Source: an uncultured Longilinea sp.
GTDB lineage: Bacteria > Chloroflexota > Anaerolineae > Anaerolineales > Anaerolineaceae
Direction of reading: 5' to 3'
Length of the DNA stretch: 6,452 nt
Assembly: GCA_937863945.1 (NCBI GenBank)
Contig: CALMIB010000506.1
Span: 1-6,452 of the forward strand
The position numbers and the translations under genes were made by a program. Below are positions 1 through 5,953 of the stretch, one piece after another. The notes below the pieces were generated by a model. The model ran no database searches. It worked only from the letters and a program-made list of their open reading frames with translations, and was not told the DNA's origin. Numbering within the stretch: the stretch's first letter is position 1; each line of letters opens with the position of its first letter.

Positions 1-171
1 GGTGTGCTCATCGCCACCAACGATACCGATAAGACGATTGGCGAAGTGGCAATTTCTGCGCTGGCAGATTGGGCTAAAATAATGCTGGGGCTGGTGATGC
101 CGTTACTCTTGATTGGTGCGGCCATCGAAGCCTGGGTGACGCCCCAGATTGCGCTCTTATTGCTCTCATAA
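1..171 (+). CDS. SpoIIM-family (DUF95) membrane protein, C-terminal fragment
   Basis: The window opens inside this reading frame (frame 1), which ends at TAA 169-171 and leaves 56 residues. The visible tail has a hydrophilic stretch followed by a membrane segment of about 25 residues (IMLGLVMPLLLIGAAIEAWV, then TP). The arrangement 'PLLLIGAAIEAWVTP' resembles the last membrane helix of SpoIIM-family proteins, where a Glu follows the hydrophobic run shortly before a V-x-P. In Bacillus SpoIIM belongs to the forespore engulfment complex, but relatives occur widely in non-sporulating bacteria with no settled role, so no sporulation function should be read from this. The metallo-hydrolase gene follows 44 bases downstream on the same strand, so co-transcription is likely. 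The family call rests on a short tail only; any polytopic membrane protein with a similar last helix is an alternative. Confidence 0.6.
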   Translation, partial: GVLIATNDTDKTIGEVAISALADWAKIMLGLVMPLLLIGAAIEAWVTPQIALLLLS

Positions 172-203
172 CCCGGTAATCCAACCACCGGTTTCACAAC
201 ATC

Positions 204-210
204 AGGGAGG
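204..210 (+). promoter_or_regulatory. Ribosome binding site of the metallo-hydrolase gene
   Basis: AGGGAGG lies 5 bases before the ATG at 216. A second ATG directly abuts this site at 211, but it has no spacing and runs into a TGA after six codons, so 216 is the start. Confidence 0.75.
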
Positions 211-215
211 ATGGG

Positions 216-968
216 ATGGGCACGATTGTGATCCTGGGCACGGCCAATGCGGTGCCGGATGATCGTCATGAGAATACCCATTTATTGGTTCAAGAGGGTC
301 AGCGGACCATCCTGGTCGATTGCACCGGCAATCCGCTGGCGGAATTGAAACGCGCCGGCGTGAACCCGGACCAATTGACGGATGTCATCCTGACTCATTT
401 CCATCCCGATCATGTATCCGGCGTTCCTTTGCTGCTGATGGATTTATGGCTGTCAGGCCGCAAACACGGCATCCGCATTCACGGCCTGGCCGACACCCTG
501 GGACGCATGCAAACCATGATGAAGCTGTTCGATTGCGAGAGCTGGCCGAACTTCTTCACCGTGGATTACCACATCCTGCCTGACATAGCGCAGGCAGAGC
601 TGCTCGCGGACGGTGATTTTATCATCACCGCCTCGCCGGTAAAGCACCTCATCCCAACGATCGGCATTCGAGTCGAATTTGTCCGCTCGGGTAAGGTGGT
701 AGCCTATTCCAGCGATACCGAGCCTTATCAAAATGTCGTCGATCTTGGGCTGGAATCCGACATCTTGATCCACGAAGCCACCGGAACATCCTTCGGGCAT
801 TCCACGCCGCGCCAGGCGGGTGAAATTGCGCAGGCAGCCAGCGCGAAGAGCCTGTATTTGATTCACTACCCGGCGGATTTGGATGAAGAAAAATGGCTTT
901 GGGAGGCCAGGCAATCCTTCACAGGGCCGGTGTACCTGGCCGGCGATTATTTGCGCATTGAACTCTAA
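216..968 (+). CDS. RNase Z-like metallo-beta-lactamase-fold hydrolase, short form without exosite arm
   Basis: A 250-residue cytoplasmic hydrolase of the metallo-beta-lactamase fold, with no signal peptide. The metal site is complete: H61-x-H63-x-D65-H66 in THFHPDHVSG, H144 in PVKH, D167 in SSDTEP and H217 in LIHYP. The RNase Z hallmarks are HEAT (186-189), GHSTPRQAGEIA (194-205, with the conserved His195) and a closing PVYLAGDYLRIEL strand. Between H144 and D167 there are only about 22 residues. True tRNase Z (for example B. subtilis, H140 to D211) carries the tRNA-gripping arm there, so this protein should not be assumed to mature tRNA 3' ends. It is more likely a phosphodiesterase or small-molecule hydrolase of the RNase Z-like group, with substrate unknown. 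The start has a good ribosome binding site. The stop lies 15 bases from the stop of the convergent HNH gene, leaving no room for a long terminator. Confidence 0.88.
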   Translation: MGTIVILGTANAVPDDRHENTHLLVQEGQRTILVDCTGNPLAELKRAGVNPDQLTDVILTHFHPDHVSGVPLLLMDLWLSGRKHGIRIHGLADTLGRMQTMMKLFDCESWPNFFTVDYHILPDIAQAELLADGDFIITASPVKHLIPTIGIRVEFVRSGKVVAYSSDTEPYQNVVDLGLESDILIHEATGTSFGHSTPRQAGEIAQAASAKSLYLIHYPADLDEEKWLWEARQSFTGPVYLAGDYLRIEL

Positions 969-983
969 CCGGTCTGGCGGGTG

Positions 984-1487
984 TTACCAGCCGTTCAGGT
1001 ATGGCAGCCATTCAGTATTATCGCCCAGGTGGCGGCCAAAAACATACAGGCTGGATGCCGGCGGTTCTTTAGGCGGGCGCAGCAACTTCATGCCGGCTTC
1101 TTCGAGCATGTGACCGCCCTTGCGGTGATTGCACAGGTTGCAGGCCGTCACCAGGTTGTCCCAGGTTTCCCGGCCGCCCAGGTGGCGCGGTATGACATGA
1201 TCCACCGTCAGGGATTGGGCGTGCAACCCGCAGTACTGGCAGGTATAATGATCTCGGCGGAAGATCTCGCGGCGGGTGAGTTTGACGCGCGGTCTGGGCC
1301 GATGGACGAAGTATTCCAGCCGGATTACGGATGGAATGGGATATGAAGCCAGGGCGGAATGAAGTTCGCCACGGCCGTTGCTGACCAGGGTGGCTTTGCG
1401 TGCAATCATCAACCCGAGGGCACGCTGCCAGGTGCAGACATTGATCGGCTCGTAGTTCGTGTTGAGGACCAAAACCAATATTGCCAT
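984..1487 (-). CDS. HNH endonuclease family protein (HNH_5 type)
   Basis: A 167-residue soluble protein. The N-terminal part (LVLNTNYEPINV, 6-17, then W20-R-A-L) is the usual opening of a widespread single-gene HNH family. The C-terminal half is the HNH core: zinc-ribbon cysteines C83-x2-C86 and C116-x2-C119, the catalytic D96-H97 in TVDHVIPRHLGG, N111 in WDNLV, and N120-H121-R-K after the second Cys pair. All core residues are present, so nuclease activity is expected; the target and physiological role of this family are not established. The reading frame stays open far upstream, to 2108, but that part lies antisense to the epimerase gene, and homologues begin at the MAILVLVLN Met, so 1487 is chosen. 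No Shine-Dalgarno precedes it; instead an extended -10 box ends 7 bases before the ATG, suggesting a leaderless transcript. Confidence 0.88.
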   Translation of the reverse strand: MAILVLVLNTNYEPINVCTWQRALGLMIARKATLVSNGRGELHSALASYPIPSVIRLEYFVHRPRPRVKLTRREIFRRDHYTCQYCGLHAQSLTVDHVIPRHLGGRETWDNLVTACNLCNHRKGGHMLEEAGMKLLRPPKEPPASSLYVFGRHLGDNTEWLPYLNGW

Positions 1488-1505
1488 GCTAGAAATTATA
1501 GCATG
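1485..1505. repeat. 21-bp palindrome over the HNH promoter and start codon (possible operator)
   Basis: Perfect 7-bp inverted repeat, CATGCTA (1485-1491) and TAGCATG (1499-1505), separated by 7 bases (GAAATTA). Two of the three paired spacer positions also match (A1493-T1497, A1494-T1496). One arm contains the HNH start codon and the -10 box reaches into the other, so a dimeric protein bound here would block transcription initiation. An mRNA starting at the ATG would contain only one arm, which argues for a DNA site rather than an RNA hairpin. Confidence 0.5.
1495..1503 (-). promoter_or_regulatory. Extended -10 promoter of the HNH gene (leaderless start)
   Basis: Read on the minus strand, the sequence is TGCTATAAT: a consensus TATAAT (1500-1495) preceded by the TGn extension (1503-1501). 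The -10 box is followed by 7 bases (TTCTAGC) and then the ATG at 1487, so the expected transcription start coincides with the start codon. No convincing TTGACA-like -35 lies at 16-18 bp (candidates there read ATCGCC or TATCGC), which an extended -10 can tolerate. Activity is inferred. Confidence 0.6.
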
Positions 1506-1539
1506 AGCAAATTTACCGGCGATAAATGATTTACTGATC

Positions 1540-1546
1540 AAGGAGG
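1540..1546 (+). promoter_or_regulatory. Ribosome binding site deciding the GTG start of the epimerase-like gene
   Basis: A full AAGGAGG lies 7 bases before GTG 1554 and fixes this non-ATG start. I could not identify a clear -10/-35 pair for this gene in the rest of the 66-base intergenic region. Confidence 0.8.
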
Positions 1547-1553
1547 CATTTTC

Positions 1554-2462
1554 GTGAAAGTGATCCTTGCGGGCGGAACAGGGTTGATCGGCAGGCTGCT
1601 TTCGCGCCGGTTGGCTGCGGACGGGCACGCGGTGTGGGTGTTGAGCCGCCACCCGGAAAAAGCTGGCTTGAACGGGGCGGCCACAATGCTGACAAGGGAC
1701 GGCCGCACGACCGCCGGCTGGCAGCATTGGGTTGAGGAAGCGGATGCGATCGTCAACCTGACCGGCGAGAACATCGGCGCAAGCCGCTGGACGAAACAGC
1801 GCAAAGCGCTGCTGCGTTCCAGTCGCCTGGAACCCACCCGGGCGCTGGTGCAGGCCGTCCAGGCTTCCTCGCGCAAGCCGGTCGTCTGGTTGCAGGCTTC
1901 GGCCGTGGGATTTTACGGACCTCACCGGGATGAGGAATTGGATGAAACCGCCCATGCCGGAAGCGATGAATTGGCCCGGCTGGTGGTGGACTGGGAGGAG
2001 GCGAGCCGGCCGGTTGAGGACCTGGGTGTGCGCAGGATTGTCGCCCGGCAGGGGATCGTCCTGGATGACCGCGAAGGCGCGCTGCCCAGAATGCTTCTGC
2101 CGTTTCATTTGTTTGCCGGCGGGCCGGTGGGCAGCGGCAGGCAGTGGATTTCATGGATCTCGCGGGTTGACATTGCCGGGGCGATGGCGTTTCTGCTGCA
2201 AAACCCTGCAGCCGGCGGGGTGTATAACCTGACCGCGCCAAATCCGGTGACGAATGCCCAGTTTGGGAAAACAATCGGCAGCGTTCTCCGAAGGCCGTAC
2301 TGGATGCCGGTGCCGGCATTTGCGATGCGACTTCTGTTTGGTGAAATGGCTACGGTCGTGCTGGACGGCCAGCGCGTGATTCCGCGCCGGCTGCTCGAGG
2401 CAGGTTATCAATTTCAACACCCTGATCTCAATACCGCGCTGCAGGATTTATTCATGCGCTAG
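1554..2462 (+). CDS. TIGR01777/YfcH-family SDR epimerase-like protein
   Basis: A 302-residue member of the extended short-chain dehydrogenase superfamily, starting at GTG. The nucleotide-binding glycine motif GGTGLIG is at residues 7-13, directly after the first beta strand (KVILA). Family hallmarks follow: VNLTGENIG (67-75), RWTKQRK (78-84), QASAVGFYG (114-122), the segment around LLPFHLFAGGPVGSG (181-195) with WISWI after it, DIAG (206-209) and VYNLTAPNPV (223-232). A C-terminal DUF1731-type helical region runs from about 249 to 300 (PVPAFAMRLLFGEMA, then DGQRVIPRRLLEAGY). Y121 is kept but no Lys stands four residues later, which is normal for this family and means classical YxxxK chemistry cannot be assumed. 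Substrate is unknown; NAD(P) binding is expected. It is divergent from the HNH gene and convergent with the SEDS-PBP gene, with which its stop codon overlaps. Confidence 0.92.
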   Translation: MKVILAGGTGLIGRLLSRRLAADGHAVWVLSRHPEKAGLNGAATMLTRDGRTTAGWQHWVEEADAIVNLTGENIGASRWTKQRKALLRSSRLEPTRALVQAVQASSRKPVVWLQASAVGFYGPHRDEELDETAHAGSDELARLVVDWEEASRPVEDLGVRRIVARQGIVLDDREGALPRMLLPFHLFAGGPVGSGRQWISWISRVDIAGAMAFLLQNPAAGGVYNLTAPNPVTNAQFGKTIGSVLRRPYWMPVPAFAMRLLFGEMATVVLDGQRVIPRRLLEAGYQFQHPDLNTALQDLFMR

Positions 2463-5071
2463 TTGGGTTGCATGGCAGCCTGCAAGACCGTCAGGCCGAT
2501 CGAACCGGCGGCTTTCGGATCGTCCTCTTCCAAAAGCACCACCAGGGCGAGCGGCGTGCCCTGCCAGTCGGGAAGCGTGCCGGCCAGGTACCAGGATACC
2601 GTAGTGGTTGGGCTGCTGCCGACGCCGAAGGATTCCCAGGCGGGCAAATCACTGCGGGCAAGCATGTTGGCCGCCTGAACCGCGCCGGAGGAATTGATCG
2701 CCGCGCTGGCCGAACCCGCCGGCAGGATCACCCAGCCCTGAACGGGTGTATTGACCGCATTCGCCAGGCGTGGGGCGGGTAAATTCCCGCCCGAACTGAG
2801 CGTTGCCGCGGCTACGGCCATCTGCAGCGGAGTCAGCACCCATCCCTCCGGGTTGAGCGGATTGGCTTCCAGGGAAGCGCCAGAGGGAAGTGGAACTGCC
2901 GGGCTGGTTTGCAGCGGGATATCCGGCTGGGAGTTAAAGCCCAACTTTTGGTAGAGGTCAATGATTTGTGATGGTGAAAACTGATTGACCAATGTCAGCA
3001 TGGCCGCCGGGCAACTGCTGCGAATCACCGTGCCCCAGGTCAGCGCAGGTGCAGGGGTTGTGGCACACATGAGCGCATCAACGGATAGCTCAGAGGGCAG
3101 GGTTGGAAGCGTCCCGCGGTTGAGGCGGCTGGCCAGAAGGAATGGTCCCAGCGCCGTGCCCGGTGGATAAGCTCCCTGGGTGACGCGGTTGACAAACGGC
3201 GCGGAAGGATCCTGATTCAACGTTTGCCAGTTTTCATCCAACGTGTTTGGATCGAATCCCGGGTGCGAAGCGAGCGACAGGATTTCACCCGTCGAAGCGT
3301 TGAGCAGAATCAACGCGCCTTTTTTCCCGGAGAGCTGCTGGTCGGCAATTTGTTGCAGCGTCTCGTCCAGGCTCAGGCGCACATCCAGGCCCGTCGGAGG
3401 TTGCCCGGTGAGCAGCCGCGATGACCATACCAGCGATGATGGAGTGCCCTCCATCCCGCGTAAATAATCATCCAGACTCGCTTCGAGCCCGCTCTGCCCG
3501 TAGGCTGCGTGATTGTAACCGATGGTTGGGCCCAAAGCGGGGTACAGCACCCGGCGGGCGAGTTCTCCCGGCTGGCCTTCGGTGATTGCAAGGGGTTGGT
3601 TGTGCCGATCCAACAGGCTGCCGCGCATTGCATAGCGGTCATTGATCGCCGGGCGCGGGTTATCCGCGCGGGTTTGCAGATCGCCGGCCCGTAGAAATGC
3701 CCAGTAGCCGTTCGCGCTGCCCAGGATGAGGATACTGAGCAACAACAGGCCGGAAGAAACCAGGTAGGCATGCGGCGACGTGACCGGGGCGGGTTCTTCC
3801 TCAGACTGATCGCTGATCAGGGTCAATAGCAGGAGCGCCGCAAATGAAATTAAGAGCGAGGAACCGCCGTAGGATGTAAATGGCAATGTCACGCCTGTGA
3901 GCGGCAGCACCCGCAGATTTCCTCCAACGATCAGGATGGTTTGAAGTGCCAGGTAAAAGGACAGGCCTGCTGCCAGGTAGCGTTGAAAGGTGCTGGCCGC
4001 GTGGATCGAAATATGCAGCCCGCGTATGGTCAGGAACCCGACGAGGATCAGAATGGCCAATGTGCCGACCAGGCCCAGTTCTTCAGCGATGGCGGTAAAG
4101 ATAAAATCGGAGAAGGCGACCGGCACCACGCCCGGGCTGCCCAGGCCGGGGCCGCGGCCAAAAACCCCACCGGAGCCAATTGCAATCAGAGATTGGACGA
4201 TTTGATAGGAATTGCCCGATGCATCCACCCAGGGATTCAGCCAGGCTTGCACGCGCACGCGAATGACTCCGAAGAACAGGTAGCCCGCGATTCCGGCGGC
4301 CGCCACCAGCAACCCGCCGCCCAACAACACCGAGCGCCGGCCGGAGGAGAGATAGACCATCAGGGCATACAGCACGATGAACAGGGATGCCGTGCCCAGG
4401 TCGCGCTGAGAAACCAGCAACAGCAGGGCGGCGCCTGCAACCAACAGGGTCGGCATCAGCAGTTGGAGCAAATTTTGCTGGTAAAGCCACCGGTCGGCCA
4501 GGTAAGCAGCCAGGTAAATGATCAGGCACAGTTTAAGCACTTCTGAGGGTTGAAAATAGACTCCGCAGCAGCCCAGCCACAACCGCGGCCCCGTGCCCCC
4601 CGGGTAGGTGCCAAAGAAGAACGTCAATCCGGTGATGACCAAGGCGCCAACTGCCCAGACATATTTGTATTTGCGCAGCAAACCGAAAATCTTGGGGAAG
4701 CGCAGCCCGAGGATAAACAATCCGATGGAAATGGCCAGCCAGACGGTTTGCCGCGCGCCCAGGTTCACGTTGAGACGCCAGATGGTGAGAATGCCGATGC
4801 CGGTTAACAGGCCGGCGATGGGCACGATATATGGATCGCGTTCCGGGGCGCGGCGCATCAGGCTGCGGTGCAGCAGTGAAAAACCCGCCAGCCAGACCAG
4901 CATACCGGCCCAATGCCGCCAGTTGTAGGTCACCATCCAATTGTGCAGGCGCACGGCCGGAGCAAGCGTTAGAGCCAGCGAATAGGCAACCAGCACCGCC
5001 GCGGCGATGGAAAAAAGCCGGCTCTGGATGCGGTCTTTCGGCGCAGGTGTAATTGGAAATAGAAGCGTCAC
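2459..5071 (-). CDS. SEDS (RodA/FtsW-type) peptidoglycan polymerase fused to a PBP domain with degenerate transpeptidase motifs
   Basis: An 870-residue membrane protein. Residues 1 to about 420 form a multi-span SEDS glycosyltransferase, which polymerises lipid II in the cytoplasmic membrane. Landmarks are RLWLG with W165, QPSE (174-177), QRDLGT (222-227), SYQIVQSLIAIGSGG (288-302), SDFIF with D322 (equivalent to catalytic D262 of E. coli RodA), AEELGL (329-334) and LPFTSYGGSS (396-405). An acidic linker leads to a further membrane helix (about 436-456), then the PbpA-like extracellular part: RGSLLDRHNQPLA (483-495), a YGQSGLE segment (524-530) and a transpeptidase fold (about 585-866). The fold landmarks NRVTQGAYPPG (628-638) and LTPLQMA (746-752) remain, but SxxK is T639-A-L-G642, SxN is S685-S-C687, and KTG is V817-G-S819. 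Cross-linking is therefore not expected. The GTG start overlaps the mtnP stop (GTGA) with only a weak ribosome binding site, suggesting translational coupling. The frame is intact, so this is not a decayed gene. In actinobacteria rodA and pbpA are separate adjacent genes. Confidence 0.92.
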   Translation of the reverse strand: MTLLFPITPAPKDRIQSRLFSIAAAVLVAYSLALTLAPAVRLHNWMVTYNWRHWAGMLVWLAGFSLLHRSLMRRAPERDPYIVPIAGLLTGIGILTIWRLNVNLGARQTVWLAISIGLFILGLRFPKIFGLLRKYKYVWAVGALVITGLTFFFGTYPGGTGPRLWLGCCGVYFQPSEVLKLCLIIYLAAYLADRWLYQQNLLQLLMPTLLVAGAALLLLVSQRDLGTASLFIVLYALMVYLSSGRRSVLLGGGLLVAAAGIAGYLFFGVIRVRVQAWLNPWVDASGNSYQIVQSLIAIGSGGVFGRGPGLGSPGVVPVAFSDFIFTAIAEELGLVGTLAILILVGFLTIRGLHISIHAASTFQRYLAAGLSFYLALQTILIVGGNLRVLPLTGVTLPFTSYGGSSLLISFAALLLLTLISDQSEEEPAPVTSPHAYLVSSGLLLLSILILGSANGYWAFLRAGDLQTRADNPRPAINDRYAMRGSLLDRHNQPLAITEGQPGELARRVLYPALGPTIGYNHAAYGQSGLEASLDDYLRGMEGTPSSLVWSSRLLTGQPPTGLDVRLSLDETLQQIADQQLSGKKGALILLNASTGEILSLASHPGFDPNTLDENWQTLNQDPSAPFVNRVTQGAYPPGTALGPFLLASRLNRGTLPTLPSELSVDALMCATTPAPALTWGTVIRSSCPAAMLTLVNQFSPSQIIDLYQKLGFNSQPDIPLQTSPAVPLPSGASLEANPLNPEGWVLTPLQMAVAAATLSSGGNLPAPRLANAVNTPVQGWVILPAGSASAAINSSGAVQAANMLARSDLPAWESFGVGSSPTTTVSWYLAGTLPDWQGTPLALVVLLEEDDPKAAGSIGLTVLQAAMQPN

Positions 5072-5937
5072 GGTTCCAGGTATTTACCTACCAGCAGGCG
5101 GACCCGCTCGAGGGTTTCGGGCGGAACGCATTCGGGGCGGGTGATGACTGCGTTGGCCAGCGCGGTGGTGCAGTCGCAGGTCGTTTCGTCAGGCAGTTTT
5201 TCAACCAGCTTTTGAATGGCCAACTGCGCGATCTGGGTGTTGTGGGCCAGCGTTCGCATGACCATCTCTACGCTGACGGCTTCCTCGGCGACATGCCACA
5301 CATCGTAGTCGGTGACGTGCGCCATGATGCTGTAGCACAGCTCGGCTTCACGGGCCAAAAACGCCTCCGGGCAAGCGGTCATGCCGATCATGGAGATGCC
5401 CCAGGAACGGTACATGTTCGATTCGCCTTTCGTGGAGAAACGCGGTCCTTCGATCGTGATCAATGATCCACCCATGTGTACCGTTCCACCCGCTTCAGCG
5501 ATTGCCGCGGATTGAAGCCTGGAGAGTTCGGGGCAAAATGGGTCGGCGACGCCAACATGCACCACCAGGCCGTCCGTAAAGAAGGTTCGCTCGCGCCCGC
5601 GGGTAAAATCGACCAGTTGGTCTGGCACGACGATGTGGCCGGGTGCGTAATCTTCGCGCAGCGAACCGCAAGCGCTGATCCCGACGACGCGCTGAATGCC
5701 CAGTTGCTTGAAGGCGTAAATGTTGGCGCGGTAATTGACTTCGCTTGGCGAAAGGAAATGGCCGATGCCGTGCCGGGCAATAAAGGCAATCTTCTTCCCG
5801 CTCAAGGTTCCGATGACCACCGGAGAGCTGGGCTTTCCAAATGGCGTGTCGAATTCGATGGTCTCTACATCCTTTAAGGCAGTAAATTCATACAGGCCTG
5901 ACCCGCCAATGATGCCTAAAATGGGTTGAGTGCTCAT
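5068..5937 (-). CDS. mtnP: S-methyl-5'-thioadenosine phosphorylase
   Basis: A 289-residue cytosolic purine nucleoside phosphorylase-fold enzyme that splits methylthioadenosine with phosphate into adenine and 5-methylthioribose-1-phosphate, feeding adenine and methionine salvage. Visible motifs are GIIGGSGLY (8-16), ARHGIGH (54-60), SEVNYRANI (65-73), ACGSLRE (89-95), ITIEGPRFST (160-169), MTACPEA (186-192) and TDYD (209-212). The two Asp of DYD contact the adenine and mark MTAP rather than guanosine/inosine phosphorylase. A C254-x-C256 pair near the C-terminus resembles the CxC motif of archaeal thermostable homologues. The start ATG has AAGGAGG 5 bases upstream. The gene begins 16 bases after the FHA stop and overlaps the SEDS-PBP start by four bases, so it is an internal member of this operon. 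Its link to cell-wall synthesis is unclear; the placement may be simple co-expression. Confidence 0.95.
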   Translation of the reverse strand: MSTQPILGIIGGSGLYEFTALKDVETIEFDTPFGKPSSPVVIGTLSGKKIAFIARHGIGHFLSPSEVNYRANIYAFKQLGIQRVVGISACGSLREDYAPGHIVVPDQLVDFTRGRERTFFTDGLVVHVGVADPFCPELSRLQSAAIAEAGGTVHMGGSLITIEGPRFSTKGESNMYRSWGISMIGMTACPEAFLAREAELCYSIMAHVTDYDVWHVAEEAVSVEMVMRTLAHNTQIAQLAIQKLVEKLPDETTCDCTTALANAVITRPECVPPETLERVRLLVGKYLEP

Positions 5938-5942
5938 GGAAT

Positions 5943-5949
5943 CCTCCTT
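5943..5949 (-). promoter_or_regulatory. Ribosome binding site of mtnP
   Basis: Read on the minus strand, AAGGAGG stands 5 bases before the ATG at 5937, inside the 16-base gap after the FHA gene. It is the only strong Shine-Dalgarno in this operon; the FHA and SEDS-PBP starts have weak ones. Confidence 0.8.
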
Positions 5950-5953
5950 ACTC

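Noticed and set aside
173..191. Possible terminator hairpin (CCGGT and ACCGG, 9-base loop) after the SpoIIM-like gene
   Set aside because: The stem is only 5 bp and is followed by three T residues, too weak for an intrinsic terminator; the next gene follows on the same strand.
969..992. Possible terminator between the convergent metallo-hydrolase and HNH genes (CTGG and CCAG pairing)
   Set aside because: Short imperfect stem overlapping the HNH coding end and no U-tract on either strand.
981..1346. A 121-codon plus-strand open frame after the metallo-hydrolase gene
   Set aside because: It is antisense to the HNH core with its conserved Cys and His residues; a shadow.
984..2108. Long minus-strand reading frame giving the HNH protein a 207-residue N-terminal extension
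   Set aside because: The extension lies antisense to the epimerase-like gene, has a low-complexity shadow composition, and the HNH family begins at the Met at 1487, just after a clear -10 box.
3941..4546. A 201-codon plus-strand open frame rich in Gln, Ala and Gly
   Set aside because: It is antisense to the SEDS membrane helices; the Gln/Ala/Gly bias is what reversed Leu/Ala/Gly-rich membrane codons produce, and there is no ribosome binding site or recognisable domain.
2459..5071. Calling the SEDS-PBP gene a pseudogene because its transpeptidase motifs are lost
   Set aside because: The 870-codon frame is uninterrupted, the SEDS active site is intact and the PBP fold landmarks are conserved, which fits a maintained pseudoenzyme domain better than decay.
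5053..5466. A 137-codon plus-strand open frame
   Set aside because: It is antisense to mtnP, which has full family motifs; no independent coding evidence.
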